DNA of 64,000 bases from Calonectria ilicicola (GCA_020809705.1 CP085831.1:1302001-1366000), one strand, 5' to 3'; counted from the first letter of the stretch, positions 37,060 through 49,143 are shown. Notes: generated by a model not told the origin, from the letters alone. Made by a program: numbers and translations.

Positions 37060-40037
37060 ATGAGCCAAAGCGTATTCGACGAAACCCTTTGGTCCGACTG
37101 GTCCAGTTCCCAGGATGGCGGCTTCGAGGGCGTCTGGAAAGAGATACCTGCAGATAACGGGGGAAAAGCCGGCCATGACACAATATTTCGCGAATTATTG
37201 ATACTCTACAGAGAAGGGATTGTGCATGAGCTTGCAGCCGCCCTCGAGGCATTTGTGGATTTTAGCGAACACAAACCAAATGCGCATGGCTGCGAAGCTG
37301 CAGAGGCTAGTGACTTCAAAACAGCAAAGATCGCGCCGCTCGTTGATCTCTGGAACCCGTTTGGCCCTGAAGAGGCGGCCTATGTCACAGCCGTAGCAGA
37401 AAGTCAGTGGCCTTCTGCTTTTGATCCATCATTTCTTGATCAGCGCAGGGCTCGGTCGCTTCTACAAGCATTAGGACTGCTCGACATCGATTTTGTACGA
37501 GAGGCCCGACGTCCCGTCTTTCGATCCTGGGGGCAAAAACCGCAAGTTGATAATCAAGACACCTGCTTGATTGCTCGGCAATGCTCCGAGTGCCGCCACC
37601 TAATTCGAACTTTCCATTTTTACGAATGCGGAGAAGGATGCAAAGACGATGCTGGCCACGTCGACATGTACAAGGTGCCTTCAAAGGAATTTGGTACTAG
37701 AGGCACTCCTGGTTACATGTCGCCGGAACTTCATTGGTATTATTCCACGGTGGCTTTCAAGTCCAAGAAATACAGGGTATGTCCTGCTTGTTTGCCCAAA
37801 TCTTCACATGCTCGAGGCCACTTGAGGGCCATACGGGGCTACACAAAGTCGGGTGACCAGTTGGCTTTGAACTTTGCTCGTGAGCTCGATATGTGGGAAG
37901 ATGACCTAGATGGAAAACTTTGGGAGAATTTAGGAGTCAACACTTTGGATAAGTTGGCTTCTGCGAGCAAGATATTTTCTAAGACATCAAGCCGTCATTT
38001 CTTCCCGGCTGGCAATGCCCATTGCGCCGTTATGTTCGGTCCACTATTAATAGAAAATGGCATGACAAAGTAAGTACCCTGGGCATTTATGCGTCCTGAA
38101 AGCCTTTTATTTCTTTGAATTTCTTTTTTAGTTGTAATGGCTCTGACTGTTCCTCAGAAATCCTGGAGGCGCATTAATTTCTCGACGGCCGCTAGTTAAT
38201 TTTACTACTTCCTCGACAGCTGATTTGCGCGAGTTCTTGTCCGAGCCCTCCTTATTCCGACAATACAAGGATAAAGCGGATGTTTTGCATCAGAAATATC
38301 TATCCTATGGATCAAATAAACGCCTTTACCGAGCAGATCTGCCTATTCGTGAGAGACGGTTCGTAACTTGTCGGAAACAAGTCTCAGGCGGATTGTTTAC
38401 CAACTACTGCGATCGGTTCGCTGGACAGGAGGCGGTAATTGTTATGGCCTTCACCAAGATGGCTGAACATTGGCAGAGAGTAAAAGCCGATCACACACTT
38501 AAGCAAAAGGAGTATCGTACTGAATTACTGGAGTGTGCCGAGGGTATTGCGCAATTCATCTTTGAAACCTATGGCGATGAGATCCGAAACAATCTGCTAT
38601 TCTTCGCGGGGCGGTTAAACAAAAATGTAAAGCTGCAATATAACCGTCTCTCCAACAACTGCCAGGACTTTTGCAATGATATTTTGATTGGTAATGACAA
38701 GTGGGATCCCATGTTCGACAGGATCTATCCACCAGTTCCAGCGAACCGGGAGCAAAACGAAGATACATATTGTATTCGTTACATGATGAGTTTTGCGTCT
38801 CGCATGCGTCATCCATTGAAGGAAATTCCCTTTGTGGATTTTTTGGCTTCCTCAACACAGCTCTACGATACATTTGGCCATAACGACGCCGATCTCATTG
38901 ACCATGTCGCCAGTATTCGATATAAAAGGGATCCGAGCTATTTCGGTATGGGCTACGATAGTACATGCCACGATCCTATTTTGCTCAAAGGAGATAACAC
39001 CACATGTCTCGGGAAACCAGAGTAAACATATTCTCTATGCCTCGGATTTTAGATTATCGCTAACGTCAAATAGCGAAACCTGCTCCATTGGTGATCACTT
39101 ACTTGATGGACCACATGATAACCTATCAGTTTTGACCATGCATGTTCACAGGGATCGAAACCTTTATATAGTTCCGTCAGAAGAACACGAGATGTATGAA
39201 GAATTTCTTACAGAGCGAGGAACAGGAGCTTGGATCGAGAACAGGCTTGAAGTTTTGCATCGGCTTTTCATGCTGAACACAGTGCTTGCCATTATTTCTC
39301 GCGGTTTTCAGCAATTCACGCACAATATAGTACTCAAAAACATGATCACAACTTGGAGTCCACCCTCCACCCTTTTCGGTAGAGCTTGGCCGTCGAATAA
39401 ACGGAATGGTTCTACCTTGGAGAGACCAAGTTGGCACAAGGAGATATATGGAAATGGCACAGGTGATAGAAATGATGGTAGCGAGTCACGACAGATGCAA
39501 ATGGTGTTGGTCGTCATCCACACTCACCCGTTCATGCAGTCAGAAGATGTGTGGAAGTCGCAGGTGAAAACACTAAAAGACCGGTTGCGCAACAGGTCGC
39601 ATCGTAAGCCTAGTCTCTTTCAGAACTTTTGGACCAGCTGCGAGTGCAACATGTGTAGTGCGCTGGCTGCCGAAACTAACTGTCTTCGAGCAACATCATA
39701 TGCAGCATCTCAGGAATCTAGATCGTTGGAACAAAGGGTGTATTCAAGCTCGCATCCTGACTACGTTCCGTTAGAGAGACTGGTGGAGTCTGCTCAATTC
39801 CTTGGCGTTTGCAAACCTGTGGTGGCATTGCTACGTCAACTTTGGCGGACCCCGGATTATTTCCCTAGAGATGAGATTGACACGTTTTGGAGCGCGGTCG
39901 GCATTGTAGACAAAAGTGACATAGACACGCTCGCTGATAGTGAAAAGGCATCGGTGGATGTTTCGGCGCTTCTTGGGTTGGATTTTGATAGAAGCATAGA
40001 ATCTGTGGTGGAAGACTATTTTGGTGGAGGTGAATGA
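37060..40037 (+). CDS. Large Cys-rich hypothetical protein with NNCQDF motif
   Basis: Exons 37060-38069, 38158-39021 and 39074-40037, introns 88 and 52 bp, 945 residues. I do not recognise a named family. Visible: a zinc-ribbon-like cysteine set (CSECRHLI...YECGEGC about residues 178-198, CPACL near 245), which may bind Zn; an internal NGMTKNPGGALIS join across intron 1; and QYNRLSNNCQDFCNDIL in exon 2. The NNCQ-F motif resembles the N-C-x-x-F core seen in fungal proteins of papain/NlpC-like or LRAT-like fold, where the Cys could be catalytic. A second Cys cluster (CECNMCSAL) lies in exon 3. No signal peptide and no membrane helix. It faces the lipase gene, which suggests co-expression. Function is open; enzyme or Zn-dependent scaffold are both possible. 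Confidence 0.75.
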
Positions 40038-41724
40038 ATCAAAGGTTTAAAAATGATACATTCTGAAAAGACCGGGATAATAATCGTTGTATAAACATAC
40101 CGGGGAATAACGCTTAGGGTAGCGTCTCTTTCATTCTTTGTTTACCCAGCGTCTGCCATATAACTAATCGCCTGCAAACCGCTTTGTCTGTTTGCGTGAG
40201 AATGATATTAAATCCCTCTTGATATCACCAACACTCTGCGCTTCCTCAATTTATTCTATCTAGATAAATTATTATCCTACTTTTCTTCTCCTCTTCATCA
40301 AAGAATCCAAACGAGGGACCAGCTCTCACCTACATTAAATAGCTCGGAGAGGTTGTCCCAAACCATTGATGTTACGGCCCGATCCAACGTATCCGGCTCT
40401 GATGAACCGATCACCCGTACAGAAGCTTTTAGGCGCTACTACGTGCTACAGTAATTTTCGTAATAGCGATTATTGACCTATGTTTTCCCCCGCGGTACCG
40501 CGGTCAATAGCACAGCGGTTACATATATAAATTGGATTTGGTGAACGTTGGCCAACCTATTAGTAGTTGTGGTCTTGAGAAATTCAAAGCTGGTCTTTGT
40601 TGTTCGAGCACGGTAATGTCGAACTATATCCTATTATTAGACTTTACCGCCATACCATCAGGAAGAGACAGACCCTAAAGTAGAATCCTCTGTTTTCGCC
40701 CTCCGATGGTTTTCAAGAACCTTTCCTGTATCGACTATCTCAGTGTAGCTTTTGACCGCAAAGCTTTCTGGCTTTCAGTTAGTTTCCAGTATCCCATCAT
40801 GGTGCTCATCAATGGATTCTTACTTTTAAGATAGTTTCTTTCATGGTCCCAATTTTCACCTCTCCCAATATCCTGCTCCAAAGCAAGGTGGTGGTTCATC
40901 GTTTATGGACCTCAAAACGCATCTTACCGCTGCAGACAGGCAAGAGTCAGAAAGCTGGACTGCAAAGCTAATTGCGACCAATAAATGAATGCGGCGCATT
41001 TGCGCGGCGTGGCAAGTATTCTGAGCAGGATGCGGTTATGCCGGACATGATTGGCCGCTTCGGGTTGAAACATAGTTTAGCTGCCTTCGCTAAGGGACTT
41101 GGTCCTAATGGTCCATTAGCCCAAGATTCAAAACCCCGCGCCTCCAAGAGGGTGTAATGGATGATTCAGTCTTGGGCCCAGTCTGTAACTGAAAGTGAAA
41201 GGCCACTCTTGGCCATAGCTACATATAGTAAGAGACTCCTGCCCTCTTCATCGCACAATACCATGGTATTATGAGACGAAACACAGGCGACACGTGACCG
41301 GGCACGAGTTGCCGCTTTTATGACCTCTTCGCTCGCTAGCTCAACTTCGGCTCAGCTATTCATCAGTCCCTCATCAGCCTTCATCAGCCTCCATCAGCTT
41401 CCATCAGCTTCCATCAGCCCGCATCAGCCCTGCTCACCTCTTTGACTAAGGAGCAGCCCGGTGTCCGCTCTGGATCCCGTTTCTAAGCCCTCAACCTCTA
41501 GGTCTTTCCCATCGCCTTATCTAACTCCCACAAACATAATGCAACCTCAACCAGGTAGTCAGCCCCGCCTTCAAGTACTACCAAAAATGCCTCCAAGCCC
41601 ACCAACTTAGGGCTAATTTTGCTTTTCATCTCCCGACAGGAACATAAGCGCTTCAACTTACTTTGCAAAACGAGCACCCCGTAACACAACGAATTTTATT
41701 CCTCAAAGATTCCTTCGCAAACAT
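40038..41724. other. Intergenic with a 10-bp tandem repeat
   Basis: About 1.7 kb between the 945-residue protein and the broken TPR-CHAT gene. It includes the CATCAG repeat at 41361-41431. The last 100 bp before 41725 are open in the TPR frame back to an AG at about 41640, so an upstream exon of the TPR gene may lie here. Confidence 0.45.
41361..41431 (+). repeat. Tandem repeat, seven CATCAGCYTY units
   Basis: CATCAG recurs at 41361, 41372, 41382, 41392, 41402, 41412 and 41422, so the unit is 10 bp after the first 11-bp step. It lies outside any gene. Units differ in the last two or three bases. Confidence 0.8.
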
Positions 41725-42213
41725 ATGGATGGATGCCAAGCAATGGCGAGCCTGGATGAATCTATTGGTCTGCAGAGGAAGATTGTTGGAATAACCCCAC
41801 AAGATGATTTAAATTTACCAGATTCGCTTTTCGACCTAGGAAGCTTGCTTAACATGAGATATCTACAGTCAAAATCCATGGGAGACTTAGATGAAGCCAT
41901 CAAAATTGGAAAACGAGCTCTTGATATAACTCAAGATGAACTCAGCAAAGCAAAATGTCTACATAACCTTGGAGTGTGGCTCAGCCATAAATATCAGAGT
42001 ACGCAAAACATGGACGATTTGCAAGAGGCTATTTATTTTGGACTGCAAACTATCAATATGCTCCCGGACAAGCACCCCGATCGGGCAATATGCTTAAACA
42101 ACATTGCGATTTGGATGGATGCTTGCTACTCTAGATCACAATCTATGGATAACTTGGAAGAGGTCATTAGGTTCGGGCATCAGTCACTCGATGCAACTCC
42201 GAAGCACCATATA

Positions 42214-42244
42214 GAGTCCTTCCCCACCCAACCGTGACCCCACC
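42214..42244 (+). repeat. Left terminal inverted repeat
   Basis: 31 bases identical to the reverse complement of 44038-44068. A further ten or so bases match imperfectly. Confidence 0.92.
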
Positions 42245-42337
42245 TTTCCGCGACATGCTTCCGGACATGTAATTCCTTCACCTCCACTGTAACTCGTACT
42301 AAATCTATAGTAATCCTTGTCTAATTTAGCTGAAAAA

Positions 42338-43957
42338 ATGACTATGAGTTATTCTAAGGCTGATTATCAAAATGTGCTAGTTGTAGCTGTTGAAAAAGTT
42401 GAGGAAAGTGGGCAAATTGAGCCTGTTAGTTGATAGTATAATATTGCTTTTTTTATATTGTATGGCTGATTTAATAGCATTTAATTAGTAATATAAGTTT
42501 AAGAGCCTTTGTGGTGGTTATTTGATATATAAGAGAAATATCTAATAAAATAGATTTTAATAGAGGAAGAAGTTAATTATGCTTTAATAAGATAAGAGAT
42601 ATAGTTCTTTATTAAATTAATTTTAAGTAAAAGTGAGAATAATAGTCCTTTTAGAAATAATTAAATTAATTACTTCCTTTAATATTATAATAATATTAAA
42701 ATAAAGATATTTTAGTTTTTAAAGGTTATATATTTATAGGCTATAATAAAGAAAGTTATATAATATTAATATATTAATTTAAATTAAATTTTAAAGTATA
42801 AAAAGATTAGGTCTAATTATCTTTATAATATAGATAAATATGGTCTTTATAAATAAAGAATATATATTAAGAAAGTTATTAAAATATGCCTAACTTCCCA
42901 TTTAACTATAACAAAGAGCAACTCCATAGATTAGGTTATAATTATAGAGGCAGGAAGCACTAATAGAAGATGCTTTATACTATATATTACTTTTATTAAT
43001 ATAAGGCTTTAAGGCTAGTAGTTTAATAAGAATTTTCCTTAATAGAAATATACTTATAGCCCCTTAGGCTAAACAAATACAAATATCCTCTTTAAGTAAT
43101 TAAAGGAGATATTCATCCTAGAAATATAGTCTTAGAGAAAGAATCTATAGAGAGTTCTTATTATTAATAATTATATATTATATATATTAATTCTATTTAT
43201 ATATATATACTTTTTTAACCTTATACAATCTCTTTATTTTTTATTATATATATTATAAATTATATAGCCTCTTAATATTAGTATTTTTAGCCCCTTTAAA
43301 ACTATCTTTTATATAAAAACCTATTATAATATTACCTTTAAAGTAATTATTTTAATTATAAAATAATATTTTTTAAAATATTATAAAATAACTTTTAATA
43401 AAATAATATTATTAAATAATCTTAAAAAAGGATTTTTAATAATTAGAATTTATCCTTTTAATATTTCTAAATTATTAATCTAGATTATTAATATTAAGGC
43501 CTTTTTAATAATATTACCTTTAATACCTTTATCTTTTATATTTAAATATTAAAAAAAAGATAATAATATAATTATTAATATACCTAAAAACTTAAAGTAT
43601 TTATATTTATAAATAGATTTAATAAAAAAGATAATAAATAATATTTATTATAATATATAAACTTTACTTTAAAAAATAAAAAAATAAATTAATAAATAAG
43701 CTATCTAAATAATTACATTAAAAATTAAATATAATTACTTTCAAACCAAAATAACTTCAACACAGCCCACAAGAAGGCAAGCAGTTAAGAAAAGCCCCAA
43801 TAAGAAATTTACAACACTAGTTTAAATAGAAGAGGCTCATCAAGAGGCCCGGCGCCGATCACAGCGCCTCATTGAAAGAGGGCAGGCCCGGGCGGAAAGG
43901 AATGCAATTAAAAATACAACATCAGCTGAGGAGGGTGTAATCTATGATATCCAGTAA
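42338..43957 (+). pseudogene. Transposase relic, ends only
   Basis: The 5' end reads MTMSYSKADYQNVLVVAVEKV and stops at a TGA 31 codons later; the Y-x-x-A-D start resembles the opening of pogo-type transposases. The 3' end reads an Arg/Glu-rich helix (RRRSQRLIERGQARAERNA) to a TAA at 43955. Between them the code is lost in the A/T-rich interior, so the DDE catalytic core cannot be read. Confidence 0.6.
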
Positions 43958-44037
43958 TTGCTAGTAAATTTACTATGTTTTTATGGAGTTGTGAAGGATA
44001 ACGCCTTTGGTCACGATTTGGCTGATGCCCGCGGTCG

Positions 44038-44068
44038 GGTGGGGTCACGGTTGGGTGGGGAAGGACTC
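44038..44068 (-). repeat. Right terminal inverted repeat
   Basis: Reverse complement of the left repeat. It is followed directly by the TA at 44069-44070. Confidence 0.92.
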
Positions 44069-46804
44069 TAGATCGTCCAGAACGACTGTTCCACCTCGAA
44101 CTGTGGCTTAGCAGAAGATACCTGAGAAAAGGGTCATTGGATGATCTGGACGAAATGATTCGAGTGGGGCTACAGGCTGTTGAAGAAACTCCAACACACC
44201 ATGCGGATCTACCAAAGCGATTGAGTGAGGTTGGGTTTTGGCTGAGCGAAAAATATTTGAAGGTGGGAGACGTGGAAAGCTTGGAAGAGGCCATTCGAAT
44301 CGGTCGTCGAACCATAGAGACAACCCCTGCCAATCACGCAGATTTGCCGAACAGATTGGCGGATCTGGGATTTTGGCTAAGTGAAAGATATCTGAGACTG
44401 GGAGAAGCAGATGATTTAGATGAGGCTATTCAGATAGGTCGCAAGACTATAGACACAACGCCCGGGGACGCTCCGTCTCGGGGGAGCCGTTTGAATAACC
44501 TCGGAACCTGGCTCGGTCGAAGGTATCAAAGAACAGCAGCAATGGGAGACCTGCAAGAGGCTATCCAGATTGGCCGTCGAGCATTTGACGCGATGCCAAA
44601 AGACGATCCGGATCGAATGAGATGCTTGGATAATCTCGGAGTGCAGTTGACAAACATGTACTCTCGGACGGGTTCATTGGCTAGCCTTGATGAAGCCATC
44701 CAAATTGGGCGACGAGTTATAGGTGAGACTCCAGAGGGTCACTTCGACCGGCCTATATGCTTGAGCAACCTGGGTGCTCGACTGAACCAACGATATTCCG
44801 CAATAGGAGCCATTGATGACCTGACAGAAGCCATCCGAGTTGGACGCGAGGCCATCAAAGTGGCCCCGAGCAACCATCAAGATGCAGCAAGGCTTTTCAG
44901 CAACATGATGGCTGGTCTTAGTGATGTCTATTCCAAGACAGGTGCCATGGACGCTCTTGACGAGGCTATCCGCCTGGGACAAAAGGCCGTTGATTTCAGT
45001 CCAGAAGACCACCCTGGTCGGGCAGGGTATTTGGGGGTCTTGGGAGCTGCTCTGAGTGATAGATATCTGAAAACGAAAGCAATGGAAGACTTGGAGAAGG
45101 CCATGGACTGCCATCATTCCTCGCTACGGCAAACTCAATCGCCAACCCTGAAACGTGTACTGGCCGGGAGGCTACTTCTCGACTATTCTATTGTGGTATG
45201 TGACTGGGAGCAAGCATACGAGGCCTCGGAAGCTGTCATTCAACTTATCCCGAGGCTATCACCAAACTCTCTGGAGAATTCAGACAAACAGCACGTGCTG
45301 AGTGAGGTAGCCGGCCTTTCTTCCACAGCGGCGATGGTGGCACTTCAGGCAGGGAAAGGCCCACTTTGTGCCCTGCATCTTCTTGAGCAAGGTCGCACTA
45401 TTCTGACTGCTTCTGTGGACGAGCTGAGAACCGATCTTGTTTATTTACAAAAAGATCATCCCAAGTTGGCAGAGAAATTCGTTAGACTTCGAGATATGCT
45501 AGAAGAACCGAATTCGGCTCAGGTACGTGATGGCGATCAAACATCCTCGGCATCCCGATCAGACCAACGAAACCAAGCCGCCAAAGACCTAGACGAAATA
45601 ATCGCCTTAATTAGAAATCAAGACGGCTTTGAAGACTTTTTGCTGCCGCTAAACGAAATAGCAATGCAAAAGGCGGCAGAGCGTGGCAATCATCATTGAG
45701 CAGACGCGGATTCGGCCGCTTGCTCTGCCACAGCTTGAATTGACAGATATTCAGAATAGAGCACGCGAGGGTATCTTTGGTAGTGTGGAGACTCTTGAAT
45801 GGCTGTGGGGTGTTATTGCTGAACCTATTCTGAGTTTCTTGGGCTTTGACGAACCTGCACCAGACAATGATTGGCCACGTTTGTGGTGGATTCCCACGGG
45901 GCCTCTATCCGGGTTCCCTCTTCATGCGGCTGGCTACCATGGCTGGAACTCTTTCGAGACGGTACTCGATAGGGTAGCTTCATCTTACAGTTCGTCTGTG
46001 AAGGCCATCGTTCGAAGCCGCAACCGCCCTTTCACGGCTACATATCCCATTGACACACTCCTTGTCGCGATGGAGGAGACACCTGGTAATAACTCACTAC
46101 CGTTTGCAGCAGAAGAGATCCATACATTGGCAGAATTACTAGATGGCAATGGATTTAATACTGTCGAGCCAGAACAGCGTGTCAACGACGTTATGCAGCA
46201 ATTACTGAAATCTAGAATATTCCACTTCGCCGGACATGGGCATACAGATGCGACCAACCCTTCAGAAAGTAATTTGCTTCTCAAAGATGGCAGGATTTCA
46301 GTTTCCATGTTACTGGAGACCAGACTTCATCAGGCCTCACCCTTCCTGGCTTATTTATCTGCCTGTGGGACAGGCAGAGCCAAGGATGAGCGGCTTTTGG
46401 ACGAGAGCATCCATCTCATCAGCGGTTTCCAGCTGGCGGGATTCCGACATGTTATCGGCACGTTGTGGGAAGTCAGGGACGATATTTGCGTGGACATGGC
46501 CAGACGAACATACGAATGGATCAGAGAGCGAGACGTGGTGGATGAATCAGTGTGCCTCGGGCTCCACCACGCCACCAGAGAGCTGCGAAATGACTGGCTC
46601 GTTGGGCGGGCGGGTGCAGGAAATGGAGGGACATCATCGGCAGGTAGACAATTGGATGTGCATTTTGGGACGATGACAATAAGAACTGGGGGAAATGATG
46701 GGGAAGAAAGGCGAAGCGGGTTGGCAAGAAACGTTGTTTTGTGCGACGAGGAAGACGGCAGGGACGTACCGCTCTGGGTTCCCTACGTTCACTTTGGAGT
46801 GTGA

Positions 46805-48160
46805 CATTCTGGTTCTACAGATGAGGTGGGCTGCATATGTTGTCATTGAACAAAAGCAGTTCGGTTGTCGTCTTATATATTGGTATTGAACCCACCACGG
46901 CGGGCGCCCTTGGTACATTAGAGCGATGGGAATGACTCTTGCGAATGCTGTGTGAAGGCTCCGGCCCACTGCAAACCCCCACTGAAGCCCCGACACCACC
47001 GCTTGACGCAGCCTGTAGGTTGAAAGTCATAACGTAACGACTGTAAGGTGACAGTCCAGGCATTAACCACACAACTAGTAATTTTAAAAATCTAAGTTAA
47101 TCAACTTGAATATATATAATAGAATAATAGATAGCAAGATTGATGCATAATGATCAGAGGGAAGATTCTATAGAGTTAGACTAAATCCTTTAATCTTATG
47201 CTATAGATTGATCGTGATTTTCTATGGAATAGGATTATCTAAGAATAGAGAAGTAACATTAGCTGGGTAGTAGTCCTTGGTCGTAGGAATCGAGCCATGG
47301 CCCAAAACAAGGCACTGGAGGATTAAGATTCCTTGCAGGGGTTTATTATCCCGGAGGTGGGTCGATCCAGGTAACTCAGCCTCAGCTCAGCCAAGCTCAG
47401 CCCAGACTCCAAGGCCCTCAGCCCAAGCTCAGTGGTAGCTCAGCTTAGAGCGGCGGGAGCTCAGCTCTGGAAACGGAAATAAATTTTGGTACGCTTGAGT
47501 TTCGTCTCCGAGTATATTGGTATCTTCGAGAGATAGCCCGGAAATACTACGAAGCAAATAAAGACTTGTCACTTTGTCCTTGGATGGGAATGACAGTAAG
47601 TTGAGAAAATCTCAGGAGCGACATTTCGTCTCAAATCCTATCATAACTATGCCACCTATTCTTCGTCACAATACTTTATTCCGAAGGGTCGCTCTGGAAA
47701 AGCTCAGGGTCCCACAATCTTATTTGATCCCGCCCCGAGAATGATTGAGAGTTAATTTTAGATCAGATGCCTAATAATTGGCCATTTTGCGTTGTAATTA
47801 CCGTGGCTCCGACTACTCCGACTGTTACGCCGGCGCTAGGATTTTCGGCCACCACGGCAATTTTTACTCCGATTTCTTGGCTCGCGAGAACTAGTTTTTG
47901 TAATTTGAGGAAGCACTCATCTCCGTAATAAAACAATATCAATGATTTCCGATGTGGATTAGTATTAATATCTAAACACTAACATGTAATAAAATAAATG
48001 GATGCTGATGGAATTTGGTTTTGCCCCAGTTTTGCCCTTTGGCAAAAGAGTGCATTTTGCTCGTCTTGCTGCATTGTTTTGCTAGTTTATTCTTTTCGAT
48101 TTACACTATCGATTAAATGTTGTACAAGGTTCGGGTGGAGAAATTCAGCCGAATATTGAC
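46805..48160. other. Intergenic, repeat-rich
   Basis: About 1.4 kb. 47080-47250 is AT-rich; 47378-47466 is rich in CTCAGC words. It looks like decayed repetitive DNA, but I can define no element boundaries. CGGAGTAGTCGG occurs on the minus strand near 47811-47822. Confidence 0.45.
47378..47466 (+). repeat. Irregular CTCAGC-rich repeat
   Basis: The word CTCAGC or close variants recurs about ten times at irregular distance. No regular unit length, so probably slippage or a degenerate minisatellite. Confidence 0.5.
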
Positions 48161-48853
48161 ATGTCCCAAAAGAACACAGTTCCTGTTGTATATACCAATC
48201 TCTGGAATGTGGGAACGATCGAATTCAGGTATCTTGATGGAGAGCATGGGAGAGAGACCGCGGAAGTGAAACGCCGTACTACGCCCACGGGTTGTCGAGA
48301 AATGGAAAACTCAGCGTTGAGTAGCGTTTGTGCCCTCCACCTCAGGGGAGTACACAGTATACTTGGTGGGCAAGCTATGGTGGAAAGTTACCCTCCTCAT
48401 ATTCATGCATCATTGAACAAACTTCTCAATACGCCAAAGCGGAGAGAGGGCACCTGGATTGATCCAAACGGTATAATAGCGGGTCACAGTACCTCTAAGG
48501 CCCTCGACGAAGAGATGAGGCCATTTGCACGACCTTGCAACTCCAATCACCAGTCGGGCATATTTGGCACCAAATCAATCGAGGATTGGCGTGGATCAAC
48601 AAATACCGAAACAGAAATTCTTAATCACTTGGCGACCACAGAAAATGAAAAACAAACTCTGTTGCATGTTTACACCATGCTTGAGGAAGGAACCACTGCG
48701 GCGGCGGCCGGGAAGCATATCCTACCGCAGGAGGAATTGGATGACATTACCGGCATTGATGAATATCAAAATGCAAAGGATGCCATCGAAGGATATTATG
48801 ACTTTGAAAAATGGGTTTGGCAATCATTCGATCAACGATACTGTTTCAAATAG
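48161..48853 (+). CDS. Hypothetical protein, 230 residues
   Basis: Intact ATG-to-stop frame; the other frames of the region are poorer. The N-terminal half is mixed, with a Gly/His/Ser patch (ALHLRGVHSILGG), and the second half from residue 145 is acidic and helical (TEILNHLATTENEKQTLLHVYTMLEEG, later DEYQNAKDAIEGYYDFEKWVW). No signal peptide, membrane helix or metal-binding motif. I recognise no family. It stands alone between repeat-rich DNA and the permease 3' end. It may be lineage-specific, or a piece of a larger decayed gene. Confidence 0.55.
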   Translation: MSQKNTVPVVYTNLWNVGTIEFRYLDGEHGRETAEVKRRTTPTGCREMENSALSSVCALHLRGVHSILGGQAMVESYPPHIHASLNKLLNTPKRREGTWIDPNGIIAGHSTSKALDEEMRPFARPCNSNHQSGIFGTKSIEDWRGSTNTETEILNHLATTENEKQTLLHVYTMLEEGTTAAAAGKHILPQEELDDITGIDEYQNAKDAIEGYYDFEKWVWQSFDQRYCFK

Positions 48854-49143
48854 CCTGCCTTAATTGATTAGCTCTAATGCAGCTTGACACCATCAATCCT
48901 CTCAGACCTATTGGGAGGATTTTATCTCATCGCGACTTTATAACATTTTATATTAAATCGTCACCCATCTTCTCAATATACCGGCTCAATAATATTTCAT
49001 TTCAAAAGGATCGCAAATTTATATCGCTTACAGTCTCACTGCAACTGAGTATACTAAAAAATGACACTTGTGACGGCCTATTATCCAATCTTTCCGCCAA
49101 CAAAAGTCACATGTAGTAAAAATATTCTTTCCTTATCAAAGTC

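Larger units (their letters stand above)
42214..44068 (+). mobile_element. Tc1/mariner-superfamily (Fot1/pogo-like) DNA transposon, degenerate
   Basis: 1855 bp bounded by perfect 31-bp terminal inverted repeats starting GAGTCCTTCC and flanked by a TA duplication (42212-42213 and 44069-44070). TA target and size match Fot1/pogo-type elements of filamentous fungi. A frame with ATG at 42338 and a terminal frame ending at 43957 remain of the transposase. The interior from about 42440 to 43740 is almost entirely A/T with many TA steps, the pattern left by RIP. The ends keep normal composition. It cannot be autonomous. Confidence 0.88.
41725..46804 (+). pseudogene. TPR-CHAT (caspase-like) gene, split by a transposon and frameshifted
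   Basis: Coding parts lie at 41725-42213 and 44071-46804. Both parts before 45690 are arrays of TPR-like units of about 42 residues (M-x-D-L-x-E-A-I-x-x-G...D-R-x-x-x-L-x-N-L-G-x-x-L). The 3' part is a CHAT domain, a caspase/separase-clan protease, with catalytic His in HFAGHGH (codon 46235) and Cys in LSACGTG (codon 46364), ending in the usual YVHFG tail. The transposon at 42214-44068 sits inside the TPR array. If it and one TA copy are removed, the frame continues exactly. A second lesion lies near 45690: the frame stops at 45699 and the CHAT part continues in another frame, with about 15 expected residues missing, so a small deletion is likely. The start at 41725 is provisional because the frame is open upstream. 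Confidence 0.88.

Noticed and set aside
39022..39052. 31-bp intron in the 945-residue protein
   Set aside because: It would keep the frame but is too short. The acceptor at 39073 gives a 52-bp intron with a CTAAC branch point and also keeps the frame.
41361..41431. CRISPR-like array
   Set aside because: The unit is only 10 bp with no spacers, and the genome is eukaryotic.
45522..45680. Intron from the GTACGT at 45522 to repair the CHAT frame
   Set aside because: It would remove the GFEDFLLP segment, which is typical coding sequence of TPR-CHAT proteins.
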